A stretch of DNA of 64,000 bases, from assembly GCF_018687935.1 (NCBI RefSeq), contig NZ_CP061308.1, positions 490,048 through 554,047 on the forward strand, in the 5' to 3' direction. Position 1 is the first letter of the stretch. Every line of letters starts with the position of its first letter. Below the pieces are notes generated by a model, which did no database searches, was not told the DNA's origin, and worked only from the letters and a program-made list of their open reading frames with translations. This DNA is from Polynucleobacter sp. JS-JIR-5-A7. Lineage in GTDB: Bacteria; Pseudomonadota; Gammaproteobacteria; Burkholderiales; Burkholderiaceae. This document shows positions 44,375 through 53,216 of this stretch, piece by piece. The translations under genes were made by a program, and so were the position numbers.

Positions 44375-46719
44375 ATTTTCTAACACTACCCCATTCTCTT
44401 TTTGGTCGTTTTTTAGCGAGATTGCTACTGATTGTGGCTATTGGGCTTAGCTTTAATGTTTCTGCGGCAGATTCTTTCGTTGTGAAAGATATTCGGGTTG
44501 AAGGATTGCAGCGCGTAGAACCTGGCACAGTATTTAGTTATTTATCCGTTCAGGTGGGCGAAACATTTACTGAAGAAAAGGGCGCGGAAGCAATTAAGAC
44601 CTTATATAGTACTGGATTTTTTAGAGATGTACAAATTCAGGCTCAGGGCGATGTTCTGATTGTGATTGTTGAGGAGCGCCCAACGATTTCTCGGATTGAA
44701 TTTACGGGAATGAAAGAGTTTGATAATGAAATTGTTCGTAAATCCTTAAAGACTGTCGGTGTTGCTGAAGCGCGTTTTTACGATAAAGCTTTAATTGATA
44801 AAGCTGAGCAAGAATTAAAGCGTCAATATGTGGGTAAAGGGATGTTTGCAGCCGAAGTGGTTGCCACTGTTACTCCGGTTGAACGCAATCAAGTCGCTGT
44901 TTATTTCAATATCGATGAAGGCCCTGTTGCCAAAATCCAAGAGATTAATTTTATTGGTACTGAGGCTTTCAGCGAAAATACTCTAAAAGGTGAAATGCAA
45001 CTCAAGACTGGTGGCTGGTTGTCTTGGTATAGTAAAGACAATCTCTACTCCAAGCAAAAGCTTACCGCTGATTTAGAGACCATTCGCTCCTACTATTTAA
45101 ATCGTGGTTATCTCGAGTTTGTGATTGACTCCACTCAGGTTTCGATTACGCCCGATAAAAAAGGAATTTACTTAACCGTCAGCATTCGTGAGGGTAAGAA
45201 ATTTACTGTCAAAGACGTGCGTTTGGCTGGTGAGTTGTTGGGTAAAGAGGATGAGTTTAAGCAGTTGATTGTCCTAAAGCCTGGCGATACTTTTTCATCC
45301 GCTCGCTTAACGGAGAGCACTAAGGCTATTGCAGAGGTATTGGGTTCTTATGGTTATGCGTTTGCAACCATTAATCCCCAGCCAGATATTCGCCGTGAAT
45401 TATCTGAAGTTGACCTTACTTTGGTAATAGATCCGGGGCGTCGTATCTATGTTCGTAAAGTAGAAATTTCAGGTAATGCAAAAACTCGCGATATGGTGAT
45501 TCGTCGCGAGATGCGTCAATTTGAAAGCTCTTGGTTTGATAGCGATAAAATTGATTTATCTAAAAAGCGCTTAGGTAGGCTGGGGTACTTCACTGAGACT
45601 GACATAACTACACAAGATGTGCCTGGATCGCCTGATCAGGTGGATGTCAATGTGAAGGTTACAGAAAAACCCACAGGAGCAGTTACGATTGGTGCTGGTT
45701 TTTCTTCTACTGAAAAACTGATCTTATCTGCTGGTATCAATCAGGATAATGCTTTTGGTACTGGAACTTCGGTTGGCTTGAATGCCTCTGTTGGTAAGAT
45801 TAATCAAAGCTTGACGTTGTCAAATTATGACCCCTACTTTACAGAGGATGGCATTAGTCGCTACTCCGATTTGTACTATCGTTCATCTAGGCCTTTGTAC
45901 TATGTAGGTGATCCTGATTACCAAATTAAATCAGTAGGCTCAAATATTAAATTTGGAGTCCCATATACCGAGGTTGATCGAGTATTTTTTGGAAGTGGTA
46001 TTGAGGCCTTTCAGATAAAGACAACGGCTAACACTCCTATACCCTATTTAAATTATGCCCAGAGTTATGGCATTGCGGCCCCTGGTTACCCCGCAACTTT
46101 GACCACGTATAATGTGCCGTTGACTGTGGGCTGGTCGCGCGATGGCCGTGATAGTGCCTTAATACCTTCTGATGGTTCTTTGCAGCAACTCTCTGCCGAG
46201 GCAGGGACGCCTGTAGGAAATATGACTTTCTATCGATTGTTTGGTCAGTACCAAAAATATCATTCTTTCTCCAAGGGTAATATCCTATCGTTCAATGGCG
46301 AGGTGGGTTATGGGGATGCATATGGTAGCAATCCCTTTCCAATTACTAAGAATTATTATGTTGGTGGCATTGGTTCGGTCCGTGGCTATTCCCCTGGTTC
46401 TCTAGGACCACAGTACTACAACTCAACCTATGGCATTTATCAGCCTACTGGTGGACAGTCCAAGATTGTAAGTAATGTGGAATATACCGTTCCGGTCCCA
46501 GGCTCTGGCGTTGATAAGACCTTGCGAGTATTTACCTTCGTAGATGGTGGCAATGCTTTTGGACAGAATATTAACCTAGTCTTAAAATACTCGTATGGAT
46601 TGGGTTTATCATGGATATCACCGCTTGGGCCGCTTAAGTTTAGCTACGGAATCCCATATAAAGCAGTGCCTACAGATAATGTACAGCGTTTACAGTTTCA
46701 AATGGGCACGGCTTTTTAA
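44371..46719 (+). CDS. bamA: Outer membrane protein assembly factor BamA
   Basis: Central outer-membrane subunit of the BAM complex, 782 residues. A signal peptide (about 1-30, ending FNVSAA) is followed by five POTRA domains (about 31-430) and a beta barrel ending in a C-terminal Phe (QFQMGTAF). The conserved barrel stretch GGIGSVRGYSPGSLGP contains the VRGY/F motif of the L6 loop. The start is TTG, overlapping the rseP stop, so rseP and bamA are coupled. Confidence 0.97.
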   Translation: MNFLTLPHSLFGRFLARLLLIVAIGLSFNVSAADSFVVKDIRVEGLQRVEPGTVFSYLSVQVGETFTEEKGAEAIKTLYSTGFFRDVQIQAQGDVLIVIVEERPTISRIEFTGMKEFDNEIVRKSLKTVGVAEARFYDKALIDKAEQELKRQYVGKGMFAAEVVATVTPVERNQVAVYFNIDEGPVAKIQEINFIGTEAFSENTLKGEMQLKTGGWLSWYSKDNLYSKQKLTADLETIRSYYLNRGYLEFVIDSTQVSITPDKKGIYLTVSIREGKKFTVKDVRLAGELLGKEDEFKQLIVLKPGDTFSSARLTESTKAIAEVLGSYGYAFATINPQPDIRRELSEVDLTLVIDPGRRIYVRKVEISGNAKTRDMVIRREMRQFESSWFDSDKIDLSKKRLGRLGYFTETDITTQDVPGSPDQVDVNVKVTEKPTGAVTIGAGFSSTEKLILSAGINQDNAFGTGTSVGLNASVGKINQSLTLSNYDPYFTEDGISRYSDLYYRSSRPLYYVGDPDYQIKSVGSNIKFGVPYTEVDRVFFGSGIEAFQIKTTANTPIPYLNYAQSYGIAAPGYPATLTTYNVPLTVGWSRDGRDSALIPSDGSLQQLSAEAGTPVGNMTFYRLFGQYQKYHSFSKGNILSFNGEVGYGDAYGSNPFPITKNYYVGGIGSVRGYSPGSLGPQYYNSTYGIYQPTGGQSKIVSNVEYTVPVPGSGVDKTLRVFTFVDGGNAFGQNINLVLKYSYGLGLSWISPLGPLKFSYGIPYKAVPTDNVQRLQFQMGTAF

Positions 46720-46737
46720 CTGTTTAAGGAAAGTTTT

Positions 46738-47265
46738 ATGAAGCATTATCAATTTTCTAAATATATTCAATTTGGCTTAGCCGCTGTAGCAATTGCTTTT
46801 GGAATTCAACTGTCATTTGCGCAAGATGCAGGAACACGTGTTGCGGTAGTGAACTCAGAAAAAGTATTTAACGAGTCTAATCTCGCAAAAGCGATGCAAA
46901 CTCGCCTACAAAACGAATTCACTAAGCGTCAGAATGATTTGCGTGACAGCGCACAAAAAATTCAGACTGCTGCAGAGAAGTTGGACCGGGATGGTGCGGT
47001 AATGGCTGAGGCTGAACGAGTTCGTCGCCAACGTGAATTGGCCGATCAGGATCGCGAGTTGCAACGTAAACAACGTGAATTTACCGAAGATCTCAATCAG
47101 CGTACATTTGAAGAGCGTGCAAAAATTGCTGAAAAAGCAAACGCAGTTCTGCGTCAAATCGCCGAGCAAAGAAAATTAGATGTCATCGTTCAGGAAGCGG
47201 CTTTCGTTAGTCCAAAAGCTGATATCACCGATGATGTCATCAAGGCTTTAAATAGTCAGAAGTAA
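46738..47265 (+). CDS. ompH: Periplasmic chaperone OmpH/Skp
   Basis: Jellyfish-like trimeric chaperone that guides outer-membrane proteins to BamA; 175 residues. A signal peptide (1-28, IAFGIQLSFA) is followed by a short beta part (TRVAVVNSEKVFNES) and a long charged helical hairpin (about 55-140). It lies between bamA and lpxD, the conserved place. Confidence 0.94.
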   Translation: MKHYQFSKYIQFGLAAVAIAFGIQLSFAQDAGTRVAVVNSEKVFNESNLAKAMQTRLQNEFTKRQNDLRDSAQKIQTAAEKLDRDGAVMAEAERVRRQRELADQDRELQRKQREFTEDLNQRTFEERAKIAEKANAVLRQIAEQRKLDVIVQEAAFVSPKADITDDVIKALNSQK

Positions 47266-47270
47266 GTTTT

Positions 47271-48338
47271 ATGCCTACCGCCATTGAGCTGGCCGATCAG
47301 TTTCAAGCAAGCTTGGTGGGGGAGGCCTCCAGCGAATTTATTGGCCTCGCTCCACTAGAGCTCGCCCAAAAAAATCAAATATCGTTTCTGTCAAACCCGC
47401 TCTATCGCAAACAGGCTTCTGATAGCAGGGCCGGCGCTCTCATTGTTAGTAAAGCAGATTTGGATTTTCTACAAGCAAATCCTGGCGAAAATACTCTACA
47501 GCGTGCGTACTTTGTTTCTAAGAGCCCCTATGCTACTTTTGCCAGAATGGCGCAATTTTTTGTAAAACAAAGTTCGTCAACTTATGCGATAGGGACTCAC
47601 CCGAGTGCGGCGATAGATCCGACAGCCCATATTCCAAGCTCATGCCATATTGGACCTTTTGTCCAAATTGAGGCTGGCGTAAAACTGGGAGAACGCGTTT
47701 CTATCTTGGGCAATACAACGGTTGCTAGAAATAGTGTCATCAATAGCGATACTCTGATTTACCCGTCTGTATCTATTTATCAAGGTACTCAAATTGGGGA
47801 GCGTTGCATTATTCATAGCGGTGCCGTGATTGGTGCTGATGGTTTTGGATTTGCACCCGACTTCTCTGCGACCGGTGGGGAGTGGGTCAAAATTCCGCAA
47901 ACGGGTAATGTGGTAATTGGTGATGATGTTGAAATTGGCGCCTCTACTACGATTGATCGCGGCGCGATGAGCGATACCGTAATTGGTTCGGGCACTAAGA
48001 TTGATAACCAAGTGCAGATTGCTCACAATGTAGTTATAGGCAGTTGTTGCGTCGTTGCTGGTTGTGCTGCTATCTCGGGAAGTACAAAAATAGGTAATTT
48101 CTGCATCATTGGAGGAGCTGCAAATTTTGCTGGTCATCTCAACATCGCTGACAGGACAACAGTCTCTGGTAATACCTCGATTATTCGTTCAATTACTGAG
48201 CCAGGACAGCATTTCACGGGGGTTTACCCCTCGATGCTGCATAGCGCTTGGGAGAAAAACGCTGCAATCTTGCGTGGTCTAGATAAAATACGTCAACGCT
48301 TGCGTTTATTAGACAAAAATAAGAATTCTGAGTCTTAG
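47271..48338 (+). CDS. lpxD: UDP-3-O-acylglucosamine N-acyltransferase
   Basis: Third lipid A enzyme; adds the N-linked acyl chain. The 355 residues comprise an N-terminal uridine-binding domain (about 1-100) and a left-handed beta-helix of hexapeptide repeats (about 105-320). The catalytic His lies in KIDNQVQIAHNVVIG. It starts 5 bp after ompH. Confidence 0.96.
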   Translation: MPTAIELADQFQASLVGEASSEFIGLAPLELAQKNQISFLSNPLYRKQASDSRAGALIVSKADLDFLQANPGENTLQRAYFVSKSPYATFARMAQFFVKQSSSTYAIGTHPSAAIDPTAHIPSSCHIGPFVQIEAGVKLGERVSILGNTTVARNSVINSDTLIYPSVSIYQGTQIGERCIIHSGAVIGADGFGFAPDFSATGGEWVKIPQTGNVVIGDDVEIGASTTIDRGAMSDTVIGSGTKIDNQVQIAHNVVIGSCCVVAGCAAISGSTKIGNFCIIGGAANFAGHLNIADRTTVSGNTSIIRSITEPGQHFTGVYPSMLHSAWEKNAAILRGLDKIRQRLRLLDKNKNSES

Positions 48339-48383
48339 GACTTTTTAGTAGATCAATTTCATTCACTTCTTAGTAGGTCATTT

Positions 48384-48833
48384 ATGAGCACACCAATTGC
48401 GATCGATATCCATAAGATTCTCCAGTTGTTGCCACATCGCTATCCATTCTTACTGGTAGACCGTGTCTTGGAAATCACTCCACGCGAGACAATCACTGCA
48501 TTGAAGAATGTGACCATGAATGAACCTTTCTTTCAAGGACACTTTCCGGACTTTCCGGTAATGCCTGGTGTACTGATCATTGAAGCTTTGGCGCAAACTG
48601 CGGCTTTACTGACCTTTTCTGAAGAGCGTGCTGAAGACGCAGTCTATTACTTTGCTGGCATTGATGGCGCTCGCTTTAAAAAGCCAGTATTACCAGGAGA
48701 TCAACTCATTATGACTGCAAAGTTGGAGCGCGGTCGTGCTGGTATTTATAAGTTTGCAGTCCAGGCAACTGTAGATGGTGAGATAGCTGCTGAGGCCAAT
48801 ATCACCTGTGCGGTTCGTTCGAAAGGCGCATGA
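48384..48833 (+). CDS. fabZ: 3-hydroxyacyl-ACP dehydratase FabZ
   Basis: Hot-dog-fold dehydratase of fatty acid synthesis, 149 residues. The active-site His and neighbours are in FFQGHFPDFPVMPGVLIIEALAQ, and the RYPFLLVDRV block near the start is typical. It overlaps lpxA by 4 nt; it competes with the Lpx enzymes for the same hydroxyacyl-ACP pool. Confidence 0.97.
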   Translation: MSTPIAIDIHKILQLLPHRYPFLLVDRVLEITPRETITALKNVTMNEPFFQGHFPDFPVMPGVLIIEALAQTAALLTFSEERAEDAVYYFAGIDGARFKKPVLPGDQLIMTAKLERGRAGIYKFAVQATVDGEIAAEANITCAVRSKGA

Positions 48834-49630
48834 TGACCCAGATTCATTCATCTGCTGTAGTGGACAGCAAAGCAGAGGTTGCCAGTGATGTCGAGATTGG
48901 TCCCTATTCTGTAATTGGTCCTCACGTCAAAATTGGCTCTGGCACTAAGATTGGATCGCATACTGTGATCGAGGGTCACACCACGATTGGCAAGGATAAT
49001 AACTTTGCTCACTTTACTGCTATTGGTGGACCGCCCCAAGATATGAAATATCGTGGTGAGCCAACTCAACTCATGATTGGTGATCGTAATACGATTCGCG
49101 AGTTCACTACCATTCATACAGGCACTTCTCAGGATGAAGGTATTACCCGTATAGGTAATGACAACTGGATCATGGCTTATGTCCACATTGCGCATGATTG
49201 CCAAGTTGGTAATCACACCATTTTCTCAAGTAATGCGCAAATTGCAGGTCATGTGCATGTGCATGATTGGGCCATTATGGGTGGCATGTCTGGTGTTCAT
49301 CAATTTGTGCGCATTGGGCAACATGCGATGTTGGGTGGTGCTTCAGCGCTGGTGCAGGATATTCCGCCATTTGTAATTGCAGCTGGTGATAAAGCCTCAC
49401 CTCATGGTATTAACGTAGAAGGCTTAAAGCGTCGCGGTTTTTCTAGTGAAACGATTTCTGCATTGCGTCAGGCTTATAAGGTTCTCTACAAAGATGGTCT
49501 CAGTTTTGAAGATGCTAAAGTAGAAATTCAGAAAATGATTTCTGCAAGTGCGGCTGATGCAGCTACTGTAGAAAAGCTGACGGAGTTCCATGACTTTATT
49601 GCCGCCTCTACTCGCGGCATTATTCGGTAA
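48830..49630 (+). CDS. lpxA: UDP-N-acetylglucosamine acyltransferase
   Basis: First enzyme of lipid A synthesis, 266 residues, a left-handed beta-helix followed by a helical C-terminus. Hexapeptide repeats run from about 5 to 185, with the catalytic histidine region in MAYVHIAHDCQVGNH and the acyl-ruler region GMSGVHQFVRIG. It begins at an ATGATG that overlaps the fabZ stop; either ATG could be used. Confidence 0.97.
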   Translation: MMTQIHSSAVVDSKAEVASDVEIGPYSVIGPHVKIGSGTKIGSHTVIEGHTTIGKDNNFAHFTAIGGPPQDMKYRGEPTQLMIGDRNTIREFTTIHTGTSQDEGITRIGNDNWIMAYVHIAHDCQVGNHTIFSSNAQIAGHVHVHDWAIMGGMSGVHQFVRIGQHAMLGGASALVQDIPPFVIAAGDKASPHGINVEGLKRRGFSSETISALRQAYKVLYKDGLSFEDAKVEIQKMISASAADAATVEKLTEFHDFIAASTRGIIR

Positions 49631-49643
49631 CGATAGGAATACT

Positions 49644-50849
49644 TTGCCAAAGTTAGCTTGTGTAGCTGGCGAACCCTCTGGCGATTTACTCGCTGCGCCA
49701 GTTCTGAGTGCATTAAATCAAATTCCGGATATGGCTGGTCTAGAGGTATATGGCATTGGTGGACCACGCATGCAAGCTGAAGGTATGCGCTCAGATTGGC
49801 CCATGGAAACCTTAAGTGTGCGTGGCTATGTTGAGGCTATCAAACAACTTCCGGCTATTCTGAAACTTCGCAAAGAACTGATTAATCATCTATTGGGCGT
49901 AGGTCGTCCCGACGTCTATTTAGGGATTGATGCTCCGGATTTCAACTTGGGGGTTGAACTGCAATTGCGTAAAGCTGGTATTCCGACGTTGCATCTAGTT
50001 TCCCCCTCTATTTGGGCATGGAGAGCTGGGCGCATTAAAAAGATTGCACAAGCAGTTGACCGAATGCTCTGCATTTTCCCTTTTGAAACTGAAATCTATG
50101 ATCGTGCAGGTATAGCTTCTACCTATGTTGGGCATCCATTAGCCAGTGAAATTCCTTTGACTCCAGATGTTCCTCAGGCTCGCAAAAAAATCATTGAGAC
50201 TTTAAAGCTGTCAACAACTGCACTGGATGGAATAGTCGTTGCAGTATTGCCTGGAAGTCGTGGCTCTGAAATTGAGCTGATTGCTCCCGTCTTTTTTGAA
50301 ACGATGCAATTATTGACCGAGCGTTTCAAGGGTCAAAAAATTCATTTTTTAATTCCAGTGGCAACGCCGCGATTGCGTGATCCACTAGAGCAGCTATTGC
50401 TGAAAACTAAGAATATCAATCCCGACATTCAGATTCATTTACTTGATGGGATGGCAGATGAGGTATTGGAAGCCTCTGACGTAGTCCTCATAGCTAGTGG
50501 CACCGCTACCCTGCAGGCTGCCTTGTGGAAAAAGCCGATGGTGATTTCTTATAAGGTACCTTGGCTCACAGCCCAGATTATGAAGCGTCAGGGTTATCTG
50601 CCTTATGTAGGTTTACCTAATATTTTGTGCGGTGAATTTGTAGTGCCAGAGTTATTGCAAGATGATGCCACTCCTCAAAAGTTAGCTAATGCATTGCAAG
50701 AATGGCTAGATCATCCTAATCAGGTCGCAGAGTTAAAAGCACGCTTTGTGCAGATGCATGAAACACTGCGCCGACCAACGGGCTTGCTTGTTGCGCAAGC
50801 AGTTGTACAAACGATTACCAATAGTCGCAAGAGCCAGGTGGCCCAATGA
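49644..50849 (+). CDS. lpxB: Lipid A disaccharide synthase
   Basis: Glycosyltransferase of 401 residues that joins UDP-2,3-diacylglucosamine and lipid X. I start at the TTG at 49644, which has AGGA upstream and gives the family N-terminus MPKLACVAGEPSGDLLA; an upstream ATG inside lpxA is unlikely. The blocks SPSIWAWRAGRIKKI, VLPGSRGSEI and IASGTATLQAALWKKPMV are typical. It overlaps rnhB by 4 nt. Confidence 0.95.
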   Translation: MPKLACVAGEPSGDLLAAPVLSALNQIPDMAGLEVYGIGGPRMQAEGMRSDWPMETLSVRGYVEAIKQLPAILKLRKELINHLLGVGRPDVYLGIDAPDFNLGVELQLRKAGIPTLHLVSPSIWAWRAGRIKKIAQAVDRMLCIFPFETEIYDRAGIASTYVGHPLASEIPLTPDVPQARKKIIETLKLSTTALDGIVVAVLPGSRGSEIELIAPVFFETMQLLTERFKGQKIHFLIPVATPRLRDPLEQLLLKTKNINPDIQIHLLDGMADEVLEASDVVLIASGTATLQAALWKKPMVISYKVPWLTAQIMKRQGYLPYVGLPNILCGEFVVPELLQDDATPQKLANALQEWLDHPNQVAELKARFVQMHETLRRPTGLLVAQAVVQTITNSRKSQVAQ

Positions 50850-51439
50850 GTATTGTGTGGATCTGTGGCGTAGATGAAGCAGGGCGAGGCCCGCTTGTTG
50901 GTGCTGTTGTTGCGGGTGCAGTCGTGCTAGATCCCTATAATTCTATTAATGGCCTTAAGGACTCAAAAAAACTGACTGCGGCACGCCGTGAGTTTTTGTA
51001 TCAACAAATTATGGAAAAGGCTAAGGCCTGGGGAATAGGCGAAGCTAGCCCTGCAGAAATTGATGAGATCAACATTTTGCAAGCAACTATGTTGGCGATG
51101 CGACGGGCCGTTGAGGATTTGAGCTCACGTTTAGGGCAATGGCCTGATAAGGCTTTAATCGATGGCAATCGTTGTCCAGAGCTACCCATTGCTGCAGAAG
51201 CCATTATTAAAGGGGATGCTAAAGAGCCAGCAATATCAGCAGCCTCTATCTTGGCTAAAGTGACTCGTGACCGTCAAATGCAAATCTTGCATGAGCGTCA
51301 CCCAGAATATGGTTTTGCTCAGCATATGGGTTATCCGACCGAGGCTCATTTTGCTGCGTTAAAGCAGTATGGCGCTTGTGAGCAGCACCGTAGAAGTTTT
51401 TCTCCAGTCAGAAAAGTACTTGAGATGAATGTAAGCTAA
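50846..51439 (+). CDS. rnhB: Ribonuclease HII
   Basis: Cuts RNA-DNA hybrids and single ribonucleotides in DNA; 197 residues. The catalytic acids are in CGVDEAGRGPLVG (D and E), DGNRCP and SAASILAKVTRD. It overlaps the lpxB stop (ATGA), an arrangement common in proteobacteria. Confidence 0.97.
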   Translation: MSIVWICGVDEAGRGPLVGAVVAGAVVLDPYNSINGLKDSKKLTAARREFLYQQIMEKAKAWGIGEASPAEIDEINILQATMLAMRRAVEDLSSRLGQWPDKALIDGNRCPELPIAAEAIIKGDAKEPAISAASILAKVTRDRQMQILHERHPEYGFAQHMGYPTEAHFAALKQYGACEQHRRSFSPVRKVLEMNVS

Positions 51440-51445
51440 CTCTAT

Positions 51446-52270
51446 ATGAATTTTGATCTCATCACTTCTAAAGAGAATCCGCTTTTCAAAGAGATTCGTC
51501 TTTTGCAGGCTGCTGGATCCAAAGGTCAGAAGGCTAGAATCGCCAGAGGTCAAGTCTTACTGGAAGGCATTCATTTAGTTCAGACTTGGGTGGGAGACTC
51601 ATCCTTAAGGATCTTACTTACCTCGGAAGTGGGTTTTCAAAATCCCGAAATTTCTGAAGCGGTCTACTCTCATATTGAAATCTGTCCCGATACAAAAGTT
51701 TTCCAGTTGGATAGCGCTCTCTGGGATTTGCTGAGTGAGTTAGTCAATGCACCTCATATTGCAGGCTTGCTCGATCTTCCTCAATCTTGCTTAACGCCCC
51801 CACAGTCAATTAGCACATTAGCTGGCGATGTCCTGATATTAGATCGCATACAAGATGCTGGTAATGTTGGCTCGATCTTACGTACTGCAGCAGCAGCGGG
51901 CTTTACTCAGGTAATTACTTTATCGGGATGCGCCCATTTATGGTCAAGCAAAGTCTTGCGAGCGGGCATGGGGGCCCATCGCTTATTAGATCTTTATGAG
52001 GGTTGGTCCAATCAACAAGTATTGAGTGCTGTTACCGCCCCCATGTTTGCTGCTACAGCAGATGCAGAATACGAACTCTTTGCGCTACAAAAAGAATTAC
52101 AGCATCCTGTTGCTTGGGTGATGGGTAGCGAAGGTCAGGGAGTGTCTGAAGATCTTTTAGCGCAAGCAAAAGGCGTTGCAATACCAATCGACCCGCGAGT
52201 AGAGTCCTTGAATGTTTCTACTGCCGCTGCCGTTTGCCTGTTTGAAACAATGCGCGTTAGGCGTAGTTAA
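51446..52270 (+). CDS. TrmH/SpoU family RNA 2'-O-methyltransferase
   Basis: Methyltransferase of 274 residues with an N-terminal L30e-like substrate domain (about 1-100) and the SPOUT knot at about 125-270. Knot motifs are visible: LDRIQDAGNVGSILRTAAAAGF, VMGSEGQGVSEDLL and IPIDPRVESLNVSTAAAVCLFE. The target, rRNA or tRNA, cannot be told from sequence. It begins 6 bp after rnhB and ends the long plus-strand run; ppsR converges 11 bp away. Confidence 0.88.
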   Translation: MNFDLITSKENPLFKEIRLLQAAGSKGQKARIARGQVLLEGIHLVQTWVGDSSLRILLTSEVGFQNPEISEAVYSHIEICPDTKVFQLDSALWDLLSELVNAPHIAGLLDLPQSCLTPPQSISTLAGDVLILDRIQDAGNVGSILRTAAAAGFTQVITLSGCAHLWSSKVLRAGMGAHRLLDLYEGWSNQQVLSAVTAPMFAATADAEYELFALQKELQHPVAWVMGSEGQGVSEDLLAQAKGVAIPIDPRVESLNVSTAAAVCLFETMRVRRS

Positions 52271-52281
52271 GTTAAACCAAT

Positions 52282-53109
52282 CTACCCTAAAATCGTCTTA
52301 TCAGACTTCATGGCTTGCAAGACAGTGGTAGCTATCTCTTCGATAGATTTGCTAGTAGTCATCACCCATGGAATGGATTGCTTCTTCATCATCGCAGTCG
52401 CCTCGTTAATTTCATAACGACAATTTTCTAGTTTTGCGTAGTTACTACCGGGACGACGCTCATTGCGTATCTCTGAGAGGCGTTCAGCATCAATCATCAA
52501 GCCAAAAATCTTCTGGCGATAAGGTACTAAATCCTTTGGTAGTTGCCCCCGTTCAAAATCTTCCGGAATTAGAGGGTAATTGGCTGCCTTCAATCCATAC
52601 TGCATGGCTAGATAGAGACTGGTTGGGGTTTTACCGACTCGGGAGATGCCAATCAAAATGACGTCGGCCTCGATCAAGTTCTGGTTTGACTGCCCGTCAT
52701 CATGTGCTAACGAATAGTTAATGGCCTCAATACGGTTCTTATAGGCTTCAGTATCCGCATTGTGGTGCAAGCGGTTCATGGCATGCGTAGACTTCATGCC
52801 TAAGGCCGCTTCAAGTGGTGCCACGAAGGTCTGGAACATATCCAAAATGAGTCCATTGGCTTTGCTGACAATGCTATTGAGTTCAGCATTCACCAAGGTG
52901 GTGAAAACAATCGGCTGGACACCATATTTACTAGCTGCTTGATTGATGCTGTTGACTGCATCATGGGCCTTATCTACGCTGTCTACAAAAGGCACCCGAA
53001 CCTGCTTAAAAGTGGCCTCAAATTGGGCCAAAATCGATTGGCTGAAGTTCTCGGCGGTGATGCCGGTTCCATCAGAAACAATAAAAACAATACGGGTTTC
53101 GGTAGACAT
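52282..53109 (-). CDS. ppsR: PEP synthase regulatory protein (kinase/pyrophosphorylase)
   Basis: DUF299-family enzyme of 275 residues that switches PEP synthase off by ADP-dependent phosphorylation and on again by Pi-dependent dephosphorylation. It begins RIVFIVSDGTGITAENFSQSIL, and the P-loop GISRVGKTPTSLY lies near residue 154. It is divergent from ppsA, its substrate, with 107 bp between, the classical pairing. Confidence 0.95.
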   Translation of the reverse strand: MSTETRIVFIVSDGTGITAENFSQSILAQFEATFKQVRVPFVDSVDKAHDAVNSINQAASKYGVQPIVFTTLVNAELNSIVSKANGLILDMFQTFVAPLEAALGMKSTHAMNRLHHNADTEAYKNRIEAINYSLAHDDGQSNQNLIEADVILIGISRVGKTPTSLYLAMQYGLKAANYPLIPEDFERGQLPKDLVPYRQKIFGLMIDAERLSEIRNERRPGSNYAKLENCRYEINEATAMMKKQSIPWVMTTSKSIEEIATTVLQAMKSDKTILG

Positions 53110-53216
53110 GGATTTGGCCTAAAAGTGGGGGGTCAGCACTACAATAGCGTCATATTAGAGTAAGTCGCATTTTAGGCGACAGCTAGACCGCTTTCCTTAT
53201 CTTTAGAGAGTATTTT

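Noticed and set aside
47640..48137. Minus-strand frame of 165 residues opposite lpxD
   Set aside because: It arises from the repetitive hexapeptide coding of lpxD; its Asn/Thr/Ser-rich translation has no protein-like features.
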